DNA of 56,341 nt from Lachnospiraceae bacterium (GTDB lineage: Bacteria; Bacillota; Clostridia; Lachnospirales; Lachnospiraceae), in the NCBI GenBank assembly GCA_017427415.1, contig JAFRSU010000093.1, positions 1 to 56,341 on the forward strand, given 5' to 3'. The notes under the pieces were generated by a model that ran no database searches, was not told where the DNA came from, and was given only the letters and a program-made list of their open reading frames with translations. The first letter of the stretch is position 1; each line of letters starts with the position of its first letter. Positions 1-8,561 of the stretch are shown piece after piece. Position numbers and translations under genes: made by a program.

Positions 1-108
1 AAGTATCCTGTCTCCGTTTATAAACTCCGGATCCTCTAAGGTGGTCTTTATAAAAGTAGTTTTCCCGGACTCAAGGAATCCGTTTATAAGATATACGGGT
101 ATTTCCAT
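1..108 (-). CDS. CobW/COG0523-family GTPase, N-terminal fragment
   Basis: Only the first 36 codons are present; the gene runs off the left edge. The start ATG lies at 106-108. Residues 9-18 (NGFLESGKTT) form the Walker A loop of the CobW/COG0523 GTPases, which load or traffic metals such as zinc or cobalt. The opening, beginning MEIPVYLING, resembles a second CobW subtype often found beside a canonical one in Lachnospiraceae (established impression of the family, not searched here). It lies downstream of the complete CobW gene at 222-1331 on the same strand, with a family B repeat between them. Metal specificity cannot be read from this fragment. Confidence 0.8.
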   Translation of the reverse strand, partial: MEIPVYLINGFLESGKTTFIKTTLEDPEFINGDRIL

Positions 109-112
109 TATT

Positions 113-206
113 ACACCTCATCAGTCAGCTGCGCTGACAGCTTCCCTTCGCCAGGGAGGGCATCGACACACTTCGTGTATCGATATGTCCCCTCAAGGGG
201 AAGCCT
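113..206. repeat. Family B hairpin repeat, copy 1
   Basis: The element starts ACACCTCATC, has a small hairpin GTCAGC-TGC-GCTGAC, then CTTCCCTTCGCCAGGGAGGG, an inner hairpin (CGACACAC...GTGTATCG) and ends CCCCTCAAGGGGAAG. A second copy is at 11061-11153 and a remnant at 40398-40426. It sits between two CobW genes and ends 15 bases from the stop of the upstream one. The inverted-repeat architecture suggests a non-autonomous mobile or REP-like element; no transposase is encoded in it. Confidence 0.85.
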
Positions 207-221
207 AAAACTGCGCAATGC

Positions 222-1331
222 TCAAGCAAATAACGCCTTGATCTGTTCCTCATTGATCTTGCTTCCGATAACGCAGATCTTACCGATAACATCGGCACTG
301 CCGCGTCTGACCTCGGACTCCTCGGGTACATGATCGAAATGTATCCACTCGCCCTCTGTAGAAGCTACTATACCCTTTGCTCTAAGGATGGTACCGAACT
401 CCTCGGGAGTATCAAGTCTCTTAAGGATATCGGCTATCTCGGCCTCGGTATATTTCTTAGTTGTCTCTATGCCGACACTTGTAAACACCTCATCTGCATG
501 ATGATGGTGATGATGGTCATGTTCATGCTCATGATGATGGTGATGTTCGTGTTCATCCTCATCATCATCGTCATCGTGGTGGTGATGGTGGTGGTGCTCG
601 TGCTCATCCTCGTCGTCATCATCGTCATCATGGTGATGATGGTGGTCATGTCCGCAGCACTCCTCGCCGTCCTCATGATGATGTCCGCACTCGGGGCAGA
701 TACCTGCAGCCTCTAAGAGTTCATCCTCAAACTTAGACTTCTCCTCCATAGCAGCCAGTATCTTTGCACCGTCAAGCTCGTCCCATGGAGTGGTGATAAG
801 TACAGCCTTGTCATTATGCTCACGGATGAGCTGGACAGCTGTAGCCAGTTTTTCCTCTGAACAATTCTGAGTCCTGCTTAAGATTATAGTCTTGGCATAC
901 TCTATCTGGTTATTGAAGAATTCACCGAAGTTCTTCATATACATCTTGCACTTGCCTGCATCTACTACTGCCACAAAGTTGTTGACCATGATGCCTGCAT
1001 CCTCTGCCACATCCTGGATAGCCTTTATAACATCAGAAAGCTTGCCTACACCTGAAGGCTCTATGATGATCCTGTCGGGTGCAAACTGCTTCATTACATC
1101 CTTCAATGCGATACCGAAATCGCCTACCAATGTACAGCATATACAGCCCGAATTCATCTCTGTGATCTGTATGCCGGAATCCTTTAAGAATCCGCCGTCA
1201 ATACCTATCTCACCAAACTCATTCTCGATAAGAACTATCTTCTCACCCTTAAAAGCCTCAGCTATCAGCTTCTTGATGAGAGTAGTTTTTCCTGCTCCAA
1301 GAAATCCCGAAAAAATGTCAACCTTTGTCAT
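222..1331 (-). CDS. CobW/COG0523 metallochaperone GTPase with His/Asp-rich tract
   Basis: 369 residues. The Walker A loop is at 9-17 (GFLGAGKTT), the family CxCC metal site at C63-C65-C66, the EPSG Walker B-like motif at 91-94, and an SRTQN guanine-recognition segment near 153-157. A striking metal-binding insert spans about 213-279: CPEC, paired Cys at 226-227, then alternating runs of His and Asp/Glu. A CobW C-terminal domain follows. Members of this family use GTP hydrolysis to deliver Zn, Co or another metal to target proteins in the cytoplasm; the long His tract suggests zinc or nickel/cobalt storage (inference). It lies upstream of a second CobW gene on the same strand. Two palindromes sit in its promoter region. 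Confidence 0.93.
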   Translation of the reverse strand: MTKVDIFSGFLGAGKTTLIKKLIAEAFKGEKIVLIENEFGEIGIDGGFLKDSGIQITEMNSGCICCTLVGDFGIALKDVMKQFAPDRIIIEPSGVGKLSDVIKAIQDVAEDAGIMVNNFVAVVDAGKCKMYMKNFGEFFNNQIEYAKTIILSRTQNCSEEKLATAVQLIREHNDKAVLITTPWDELDGAKILAAMEEKSKFEDELLEAAGICPECGHHHEDGEECCGHDHHHHHDDDDDDEDEHEHHHHHHHDDDDDEDEHEHHHHHEHEHDHHHHHHADEVFTSVGIETTKKYTEAEIADILKRLDTPEEFGTILRAKGIVASTEGEWIHFDHVPEESEVRRGSADVIGKICVIGSKINEEQIKALFA

Positions 1332-1381
1332 TTCAATTACCTTGCCGTATTTCGCGGTTTTCCTTTCTTATATATGTTATA

Positions 1382-1421
1382 TTGTCACTAAGACAACATT
1401 TTAAACCTGCTATACTATAGC
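1382..1421 (-). promoter_or_regulatory. Two palindromes in the CobW promoter region
   Basis: TTGTC-ACTAA-GACAA occupies 1382-1396 and the perfect 6-1-6 palindrome GCTATACTATAGC occupies 1409-1421, which contains TATAGT/TATACT hexamers. Both lie 50-90 bases upstream of the CobW start at 1331. They could be operators for a metal-responsive repressor, but they do not match the Zur box I know from Bacillus. Function is inference. Confidence 0.35.
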
Positions 1422-1475
1422 ACTCTTTCTTTCCAAAGTAAAGTAACCGGTGATGTAAAAATTATTAAAAATCTA

Positions 1476-2405
1476 TTATTCTCCGCCGTAATAATCCAGC
1501 TTAAAATTATCGATACCGTCCACTATACCCTCGGCTATTCTCTCCTGATATGCAGGATCGGCTAACTTGGCAGCCTCGGTGGCATCAGTCACATATCCGC
1601 ACTCAAATATGATGGCAGGCATAGTGGTCCTGCTCGTAACAACTAAGTTGGTCCTGAAATGGGTACCCCTGTTTTTGGCACCCGTTTTCTTGCAGGCGGC
1701 CTCAAGTATCGTATTTCCGAGTTCTTCACAGCCTTCACGTCTGTAAGTCCAAGACTCCATACCGCTCGCAGCACCCTCGGATGCATCTAAAGAGTTCTGA
1801 TGGAGACTGATAAGGCATACCGGGTCCTCCAATGCATTGGCGATGGAGGCACGCTGTGTCAGACCCACGAAGTTATCATCAGGCCGTGTCAGCTTGACCG
1901 TGTAGCCGCGGAGTATCAGCTCATCCTTCAGTTTGTAGGATATCTCCAGGTTTATATCTTTCTCAAGCACTCCGTTGCCTTCGGCACCGCCGTCATATCC
2001 GCCATGTCCGGCATCGACTATTACCAGTCCCTTGCTGCCCGGCACGATATCCTTATATTTTAATGCCTTAAGATCCAGCTCGGTCTTTTCTCCGGTGTTC
2101 GTTATCTCAAAGAAAGCATCCCCCGCGCCCGAACCGGTTTTAAGCGAATTGTCCACCAGCCATACATCAGGGTACTCTCCCACATACTCCTTATATGTGA
2201 TAGCCTCCACATGCTCTGCATATTTCTTTTTTATAAAATTGACCAGCAGAAGTATTATAATAAGAAGAAGTATCGCCACAACGCCAAAAAAGGACAGCAC
2301 AACAAGAGCCCTCTTCCTTTTTCTTTTACGGATAAAGGCCTGTTTTCTTCTGTCCCTGTCATTCTGTTCATATAATACGTTATTATATGTTGCACGACGT
2401 GACAT
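1476..2405 (-). CDS. N-acetylmuramoyl-L-alanine amidase (Amidase_3), membrane anchored
   Basis: 309 residues. A basic cytoplasmic N-terminus (about 15-32) precedes one membrane segment at about 33-58, so the catalytic part is outside the cell. The Amidase_3 zinc site is visible: H134 in VDAGHGGYDGG, E148, H202 in SLHQNS, and the catalytic Glu268 in IIFECGY. The enzyme cleaves the amide bond between muramic acid and L-alanine in peptidoglycan. There is no SPOR, LysM or SH3 targeting domain; a 70-residue region of unknown role lies between membrane and catalytic domain. Its start overlaps the mgtC-like gene end by 23 bases, implying co-transcription. Confidence 0.93.
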   Translation of the reverse strand: MSRRATYNNVLYEQNDRDRRKQAFIRKRKRKRALVVLSFFGVVAILLLIIILLLVNFIKKKYAEHVEAITYKEYVGEYPDVWLVDNSLKTGSGAGDAFFEITNTGEKTELDLKALKYKDIVPGSKGLVIVDAGHGGYDGGAEGNGVLEKDINLEISYKLKDELILRGYTVKLTRPDDNFVGLTQRASIANALEDPVCLISLHQNSLDASEGAASGMESWTYRREGCEELGNTILEAACKKTGAKNRGTHFRTNLVVTSRTTMPAIIFECGYVTDATEAAKLADPAYQERIAEGIVDGIDNFKLDYYGGE

Positions 2406-3081
2406 AAGGATACTCCTTCACGAATTTCCAAACATCTGTATCTACACCGAGTTTCCCCGTATGATATCCTAATCTTATGGTGAAGCTCCCATCATCGGAT
2501 TTTGTGAGACCTAGCACCTTAATATGCGGATCATCCTTCTTAAGAGCATCGAGGAATTCCTCCATATGCTCATCCCCGTCTCTTATAACTACATTACATT
2601 CGGCAGCCTGACGCCCTTCAAAATTATCCATATAATTGTAAAGGGTATACTGCATCATGATCATTATAACAGTGGCTGCAAAAGCTACGATATACAGACC
2701 GTTGCCGAAGCACATACCTATACCGGACACAGCCCAGACACCTGCAGCGGTAGTAAGACCTTTTATGGCATGATTTTTGACAAATATCATACCCGCGCCC
2801 AAAAAGCAGATACCGGTCACTATGTTGGCAGCTATACGTGAGGCATCAACCTGAATGCCCTCAAATCCCGTTACGTCAAAATACGAATACTTTGAGCAGA
2901 TACAAAAAAGTGTACTGGCCATAGCTGCAATGATATGCGTACGCATACCGGCCACTTTTTCCTTCTTCTTTCTCTCATATCCGATGATGGCACCGGCTAA
3001 GCAGGAAAGAACGATCCTAAGTACAAGTTCAAACTGAAAAGGTAAACCGAATATATCTTCGAAAATATTCTGTCCGAACAT
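2383..3081 (-). CDS. MgtC/SapB-family membrane protein
   Basis: 232 residues. The first 140 hold about five hydrophobic segments with the MgtC/SapB signature: a small-residue helix ending in GYERKK, then GMRTH. The last ~80 residues are soluble and ACT-like in look (NVVIRDGDEHMEEFLDALK). MgtC proteins are linked to magnesium or phosphate stress and, in Salmonella, to inhibition of the F1Fo ATPase; which role applies here is unknown. The stop lies inside the downstream amidase gene, so the two are translationally coupled. Confidence 0.88.
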   Translation of the reverse strand: MFGQNIFEDIFGLPFQFELVLRIVLSCLAGAIIGYERKKKEKVAGMRTHIIAAMASTLFCICSKYSYFDVTGFEGIQVDASRIAANIVTGICFLGAGMIFVKNHAIKGLTTAAGVWAVSGIGMCFGNGLYIVAFAATVIMIMMQYTLYNYMDNFEGRQAAECNVVIRDGDEHMEEFLDALKKDDPHIKVLGLTKSDDGSFTIRLGYHTGKLGVDTDVWKFVKEYPYVTSCNI

Positions 3082-3170
3082 ATAAACCCCCTATAGTTAT
3101 ATATCCCATCCGAATTACCACATAATAATGCAATGATAAATATACTATAAATCCCCCAATCTGTCAAATT

Positions 3171-3215
3171 TTAAAAAGAAACTGCGGAGCACAGGATAAA
3201 TCCCATGTTCCGCAG
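3171..3215 (-). terminator. Rho-independent terminator after the 1677-residue protein gene
   Basis: CTGCGGA...TCCGCAG arms at 3182-3215, with an internally mismatched stem, are followed on the minus strand by a T-rich tract (complement of TTTTAAAAAGAAA). It lies between the stop at 3254 and the next gene. Confidence 0.7.
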
Positions 3216-3253
3216 CTGTTTAGATTATAAACTTATTTAGGTTTCTGCCCATA

Positions 3254-6200
3254 TCACTTTGTTGCTCTTACCTTTATCTTTGATGAAAGTCCCTTTGCCG
3301 CAAAAAGCTCTGCATAAGTTGACTTCATAGCCTTTATTGCATAGACCTTACATGTAGCGGGTATAGACTTAAATACGCTCTTTGTAACTGTCTTACTAGT
3401 CAGTTTTGTGGTACGTACTACCAGCTTCTTTAAACTGCTGCAGCCGGTAAATACGCCCTTTCTTAAATACTTAACACCTTCAGGTATGGTGAGTGAAGTA
3501 AGCGCCTTACAATTCTTAAATGCACTCTGGCCTATGACAGTGATATTTGCGCCGAGTACTGCTTTTTTAAGAGCTGTACATCCTGCAAAAGAGCCTGTAC
3601 TTATCTTGGTGATATTGTCACCGAGTGTAATACTTGTTATCTTGGTATTTTTCTTAAATGCAGAAGCTGCAAGTGTAGTAACCTTATATGTCACTCCGTC
3701 GGCTGTAATAGTCGCAGGAACTTTTACAGTCTTTGAAGAACCTTCATAAGAGATATACTCAACTGTATTCTTCTTGCTGCCGACAGCTGTGATCTTATAC
3801 TTGGCATTGCTTGACTTATCTGTGATGGTATCTCCAACCTTGGCTTTGTTGATGGTAGTTGTACCCGTGCCTGTACCTGTTCCGGTACCTGTTCCGGTGC
3901 TCGTGCCTGTGCCAGTTCCTGTTCCTGTACCAGTAGAACCTGAGCCGCTGCCACCACCTGATGAAGAACCGCCGCCTATGCTGCTGCCACCACCTGATGA
4001 TGAACCACCGCCGATACTGCTGCCTCCGCCTACTGATGAGCCGCCACCTATGCTGCTGCCTCCACCTACAGATGAGCCGCCACCTATGCTGCTGCCTCCG
4101 CCTACAGATGAACCACCGCCGATACTGCTGCCTCCACCTATAGATGAGCCACCGCCGATGCTGCCGCCTGACGATGAGCCGCCACCTACGCTTGATGCCG
4201 CTTTTACTACCACCTGTACATCTGTTTCTACAATATTATAATTACTTACATCCGAAGGTGTATACTTTGCTTTAAATGACTTTGTGCCTGCTTCACCGAC
4301 CGATGTCGCACTGTCGCTCCAGGACCACCTATTCGGAAGTATCACATTACTTAACTTATTTCCTACTGTTGCGGTAAGTCCGCTTGGTATTGTATAGGTA
4401 GGATTCGCTTTATTGATCGTAAATGCAACAGGTGCTGTTTTGCTGCTCTTATAATAATCCGTTTCATCTACTACAGCATACATATAATATGTGCCCGCAT
4501 TAAGGCTTCTACCTATAGTATCTGTCCATTCTGTCCCGTCTGTATTTGAAGCTGTAGTATTATAGTAATACTTTATCGGTGCCACACCGGGATTTGCGCT
4601 GATAGCAGGGGCACTTGCATTTTCACCATATATATAACCGGTCATTGTAACAGTTAAAGTCCCCGGATCTATCTTTGATATTTCAAACTGTACACTCTTT
4701 TCTGCAAAATCATAATTTCCGCCATCTATATCTGTAATTCTTACAGATGCCAAACCCGGTTCTATATTATTTTCATATACAACAGTATATTCTGTGTCCG
4801 GAACTATAGTTCCACCGCTCTTAACTGTAACCGAAGGTTCTTTTGCATTCCCATCATATGTATATGAGTTAGTAAAAAGTGTTATATTCGGAGCATCAAT
4901 ATTTTGAGGCTGAACATATATTGTATATCTTGCTGAACCTGAAGCATACATTGTAGTTTCTTCAGCTGTAGCTGTTATTTCTGCTGAGCCAGCCTTTAAT
5001 ATTTTTACTTCTCCATCATCCGAGACAGACACAACATCACTCCCGTAAAATACTGCATATGTAACATTCGTCTGTGCTCCGGTAAGCGCATTTTTAAAAG
5101 GAGTCTCCCCATATGTCTTTGTTACCGATATTTCATCAAATGCCAAATTCTGTGCTATTTTGTCTGTAACATTTACATATATAATATAATTAGCCGATTC
5201 ATAATTCTCATTGCCACTAACAGTAACATATACCTGGCATTCACCTGTAGTAATACCGCTTGTCAATATTCCGGTATTAGGATCAATCGTACATCCAAGG
5301 TCTGTTATTCCAAATAAATTTACAAGATTATATGTTACCGTACCGACAGCATTTGTGATATTCTTTGATATATCTACTGTATTTCCTCCAACAACTACTG
5401 ATGTATTTGTATTAACAACTGCAGTATTATCTGCTTTAACAATATTAAAATTAACTTCTTTTTCAAATATGTAACTGCCAATGCCTTTTACTTTTACAGT
5501 AGCAACACCCGGATAAATGTTATCAGAGTATTCAACTGTATAATCCTGGTTAAGTAGAAGTGTTACATCTCCACGCTTAACTGTTAATGTAGGAGTTATA
5601 GAATATCCGTTAAACACCTGATCAGGTATGGAATCTACTAAAATATCATCTACCTTTATTACTATATCTAACATAGTATAATTATATAGCTCATTTTCAT
5701 CAATACCTAGGCTAACTCGACAAGATCCAGTTACTGTACCTGATGTAAACAAGCCTGTCGAATTGTTAACACTGCATTCGCCTGTACTGTCACTCATTAT
5801 TCTATATGATAGTATCGGGCTAACAGTATCTATTGCATATTTAGACAGATTAATGGTTTTTCCATTCGGTTCTACATACAACGGAGAGACAACTGTAGCC
5901 GGATTATCACCTTTTACAATATTAAAAGTTATTTCTCTTTCTTTGACGAAATCACCAATACCTTTTATCTTAATAGAAGCTGTACCAGGCTTTGTATTGT
6001 CATAATACCCTACAATTTCATAATCTGTTCCGAGGACTAAAGGAACTGTTTCTCCATTTTTCTTACAGGTTACTGTAAAATCCGGTTTAATTTCATTTCC
6101 ACCCTGGTATTTTTGATCAGGTATAGGCTGAACCGTTACTAGATCATTTGAACTGATATCACCATAAATCGTAAATGGAAATCCTTCATGTTCATTATCT

Positions 6201-8287
6201 AAAAATCCATCATATAATCCTTTACCATAGATTGTAAAGAAAGGAGTATGATTCTCTCCCCACTTGTTATAACCAACTCCAATTTCATAGTCCTTCCCTT
6301 GAATAAGCGGTTCTGAATCTTCTGTCTCTTTAACTATAACCTTAGGAATAACAGCTTGATTATCTTCACTCGCTATAGGCAGATCAGATGTATTAAGTTC
6401 TACTATATAACTATCATCAAGTATTTTTCCTTTATAATAAGTTCCTCTGTTCGCATTAGATGTAACCCGTTCATACTGCACCGAACCATCTGGATTTTCA
6501 CTTCTTATATAATACTTATAATTTGTAAAATCCATTCCTTTTTTTGTCAGATCAGATGCTGACGGATTACCATTATAATAGTATCCACTTATAATTTTTT
6601 CGGGATGAAAATCTTTAAAAGGGTATCCATTGGAATATTGAGGACAATAACCGTCTTCAATCTCAAATGTACCATTTGCACATAAAGTATCTTCACCTGT
6701 TCCGGCAAATACACCATCTCCAATCTCATTTACCGTTTTGGGAATATAAATATCTCCTTTAATTCCAATACATCCGGCAAACGCACACTCACCTAAAGAG
6801 TATAAATTAGCAGGTAATATCAAACTCCCGGTTAATCCTGAGCAATTATAAAATGCATACTTACCAATACTACCATAGGGCATAAAATCATTAAAAACTA
6901 ATTCACCTATTAAACCCGAGCAATTATAAAAAGCATATTCACCTATATGACCATTTAAAGAAGAAGGTAATCTAAATTCACCTGATAATCTATAGCAATT
7001 ATTAAATGCGTTCTCTCCAATAACCGTAACACCGTCCGGAATTGTGAGTTTCCCGGATATTAAAGTATTGTCAAATATATAATCACTTATTTTAGTTAAT
7101 GATGAACTCAAAGTTAATTCGCCATCTAATCCACAATGTTGAAAAGCTCTGTCTCCTATAGATTCAATACTGTCAGGGATTAATAAATCACCTTTTAGCA
7201 TCACACAGCTTTCAAAGGCCCCATCATCTATTTTTTCCGGTCCACTTTCAAAACTAAGTTTTCCAGACAGATCCATTCCCTTAAATGCTTCACGATCTAT
7301 TTCCTTTACAATATATTTTTCTGAAATGGCTGATATATTTAATTCTGAAGGAATAACAATATCTCCACCAGTATAATTAAATAACCCTTTTATTGTAACA
7401 TCATTAATTCCACCTATAACGCTAAAGCAAAATCCTTCATCAGATACTAAAATATCATCAGATGATAATATTGATTTCTTTTTATCAGCACTAAACTTAC
7501 TGATATATGTACCCTTGCCTATACTACTAACTGAACTTCCGCTGCTTTGGTCAATATAATCATAATACTCGCAAATATAACTTATCGGTAATGACAATGA
7601 ATCAGACTTATTAACTATTTTACCCCAGGGTTTATCAGTTAATAACGATGTATTTCCAATCCAACCAGTTCCATATTCTTCAGGTATTATCAAAGTGTCA
7701 AATCTTGTCCCATAAAAAGCTCTTTCATCTATACCGCATACCGGTAATTCAAACTCTCCCTTCAATCCAAAACAATATCTAAAGGCATATGTACCAATAT
7801 ATTCCAGGTTGGTACTTATATTTTTTAATGAAGTTAATTTATAATCCCCTTCAAAAGCAGAAGAATTAATATACGCCAGAGAGGCAGGCAAGATCAATTC
7901 TCCTTCAAGTCCGGTACAATATGCGAAGGCACCCCCTTCAATAATTTGCAACTTTTCAGGGAGAACAAGTTGTCCTTTTATCTCGCTATGGTTTAAAAAA
8001 GCATTATCAAGTATTTGAGTGACTGTATACTCAATATCCTCATATTCAATAGTACTTGGTAATGTTAGCCCATTTGTAGTAGGATAATTGCGTTTATCAA
8101 CAAACCCCATTATAGCAACATTTTTTTCCGCTTCATCAACAATAAAGTACTTAAAAACGTCATCACAAAATTCATATGAAGACAAAGCCGCCTTTGCCTC
8201 TACATTTCCAAATACCGGCAGCCCTAACAGTGCCAGCACCAGTGAAAGAATTACAGCCATTGTTCTTTTTGCCATTTTGTTCCTCAT
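3254..8287 (-). CDS. Giant secreted BspA-like LRR / Ig-like repeat protein
   Basis: 1677 residues. A signal peptide occupies about 1-32 (basic start, hydrophobic core, AKA cleavage). Residues ~55-545 are BspA-type LRR_5 repeats (FxxCxxLxGxLxLPxxLxxI style). About 640-1345 holds Ig/MBG-like strands repeating phrases such as DYTVEYSDNIYPG and DFxVTCKKNGE. A linker at ~1365-1450 has a dozen GGGSS(I/V/S) units, followed by Gly-Thr dipeptides to ~1480. A second LRR_5 block (~1485-1677) closes the protein. There is no LPXTG or SLH anchor, so attachment is unclear; such proteins usually face the surface and bind host or substrate. The first half is visibly more AT-rich than the last 1 kb, suggesting module acquisition. 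It is monocistronic, with its own terminator. Confidence 0.9.
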   Translation of the reverse strand: MRNKMAKRTMAVILSLVLALLGLPVFGNVEAKAALSSYEFCDDVFKYFIVDEAEKNVAIMGFVDKRNYPTTNGLTLPSTIEYEDIEYTVTQILDNAFLNHSEIKGQLVLPEKLQIIEGGAFAYCTGLEGELILPASLAYINSSAFEGDYKLTSLKNISTNLEYIGTYAFRYCFGLKGEFELPVCGIDERAFYGTRFDTLIIPEEYGTGWIGNTSLLTDKPWGKIVNKSDSLSLPISYICEYYDYIDQSSGSSVSSIGKGTYISKFSADKKKSILSSDDILVSDEGFCFSVIGGINDVTIKGLFNYTGGDIVIPSELNISAISEKYIVKEIDREAFKGMDLSGKLSFESGPEKIDDGAFESCVMLKGDLLIPDSIESIGDRAFQHCGLDGELTLSSSLTKISDYIFDNTLISGKLTIPDGVTVIGENAFNNCYRLSGEFRLPSSLNGHIGEYAFYNCSGLIGELVFNDFMPYGSIGKYAFYNCSGLTGSLILPANLYSLGECAFAGCIGIKGDIYIPKTVNEIGDGVFAGTGEDTLCANGTFEIEDGYCPQYSNGYPFKDFHPEKIISGYYYNGNPSASDLTKKGMDFTNYKYYIRSENPDGSVQYERVTSNANRGTYYKGKILDDSYIVELNTSDLPIASEDNQAVIPKVIVKETEDSEPLIQGKDYEIGVGYNKWGENHTPFFTIYGKGLYDGFLDNEHEGFPFTIYGDISSNDLVTVQPIPDQKYQGGNEIKPDFTVTCKKNGETVPLVLGTDYEIVGYYDNTKPGTASIKIKGIGDFVKEREITFNIVKGDNPATVVSPLYVEPNGKTINLSKYAIDTVSPILSYRIMSDSTGECSVNNSTGLFTSGTVTGSCRVSLGIDENELYNYTMLDIVIKVDDILVDSIPDQVFNGYSITPTLTVKRGDVTLLLNQDYTVEYSDNIYPGVATVKVKGIGSYIFEKEVNFNIVKADNTAVVNTNTSVVVGGNTVDISKNITNAVGTVTYNLVNLFGITDLGCTIDPNTGILTSGITTGECQVYVTVSGNENYESANYIIYVNVTDKIAQNLAFDEISVTKTYGETPFKNALTGAQTNVTYAVFYGSDVVSVSDDGEVKILKAGSAEITATAEETTMYASGSARYTIYVQPQNIDAPNITLFTNSYTYDGNAKEPSVTVKSGGTIVPDTEYTVVYENNIEPGLASVRITDIDGGNYDFAEKSVQFEISKIDPGTLTVTMTGYIYGENASAPAISANPGVAPIKYYYNTTASNTDGTEWTDTIGRSLNAGTYYMYAVVDETDYYKSSKTAPVAFTINKANPTYTIPSGLTATVGNKLSNVILPNRWSWSDSATSVGEAGTKSFKAKYTPSDVSNYNIVETDVQVVVKAASSVGGGSSSGGSIGGGSSIGGGSSIGGGSSVGGGSSIGGGSSVGGGSSIGGGSSVGGGSSIGGGSSSGGGSSIGGGSSSGGGSGSGSTGTGTGTGTGTSTGTGTGTGTGTGTTTINKAKVGDTITDKSSNAKYKITAVGSKKNTVEYISYEGSSKTVKVPATITADGVTYKVTTLAASAFKKNTKITSITLGDNITKISTGSFAGCTALKKAVLGANITVIGQSAFKNCKALTSLTIPEGVKYLRKGVFTGCSSLKKLVVRTTKLTSKTVTKSVFKSIPATCKVYAIKAMKSTYAELFAAKGLSSKIKVRATK
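3850..4195. repeat. In-frame 18/36-bp Gly-Ser and 6-bp Gly-Thr coding repeats
   Basis: This part of the LRR gene repeats an 18-base unit coding GGGSSx, in pairs alternating Ile and Val (36-base super-unit), then 6-base units coding Gly-Thr at about 3855-3945. Near-identical copies make length change by slippage likely. Confidence 0.9.
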
Positions 8288-8398
8288 TTCCCATTCTCCC
8301 TTCTCTTTGTAAGGTTAAACTTGATATACCGATACAATATTTCGCATGCTGTATATCTATACATCAATTAAATTATAACAAATGAGATTGGAACACAC

Positions 8399-8455
8399 AC
8401 TATTAACATTAATAGTTTTTTGCCGATTCAGGAAAAGACTATTAATGTTAATAGT
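8399..8455. promoter_or_regulatory. Paired 18-bp palindromic operator-like sites
   Basis: ACTATTAACATTAATAGT at 8399-8416 and its exact reverse complement at 8438-8455 are each near-palindromes, 39 bases centre to centre, both followed by TTTTT. They lie upstream of the LRR gene (start 8287). A minus-strand TATAAT at 8372-8377 has no -35 match, and the nearer site abuts the expected -35 position, which would fit an activator-dependent promoter (inference). Confidence 0.5.
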
Positions 8456-8514
8456 TTTTCATCAAAATTCGTGAACTTTTTGCGAACTTTTTCCGGCTTT
8501 ATCTCCTTTTCTGC

Positions 8515-8544
8515 AATAAAAAAATGCCGGTCTTTCAACCGGCA
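8515..8544 (-). terminator. Terminator after the YD-repeat protein
   Basis: TGCCGGT (8525-8531), loop, ACCGGCA (8538-8544), then a run of seven T on the minus strand. It would end the aconitase-icd-YD transcript. Confidence 0.9.
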
Positions 8545-8561
8545 AATCTTTAAATGCATTT

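Noticed and set aside
125..331. Short ORF reading through family B repeat 1
   Set aside because: It lies in the repeat and the CobW 3' end, with no ribosome site.
330..716. Met/Val-rich plus-strand ORF opposite the CobW His tract
   Set aside because: Its odd make-up is the reverse reading of CAT/GAT runs; the CobW frame is a real family member.
3774..4241. Proline-rich plus-strand ORF opposite the Gly-Ser linker
   Set aside because: It is the mirror of the repeated GGC/TCA codons of the LRR gene, has no ribosome site and no family likeness.
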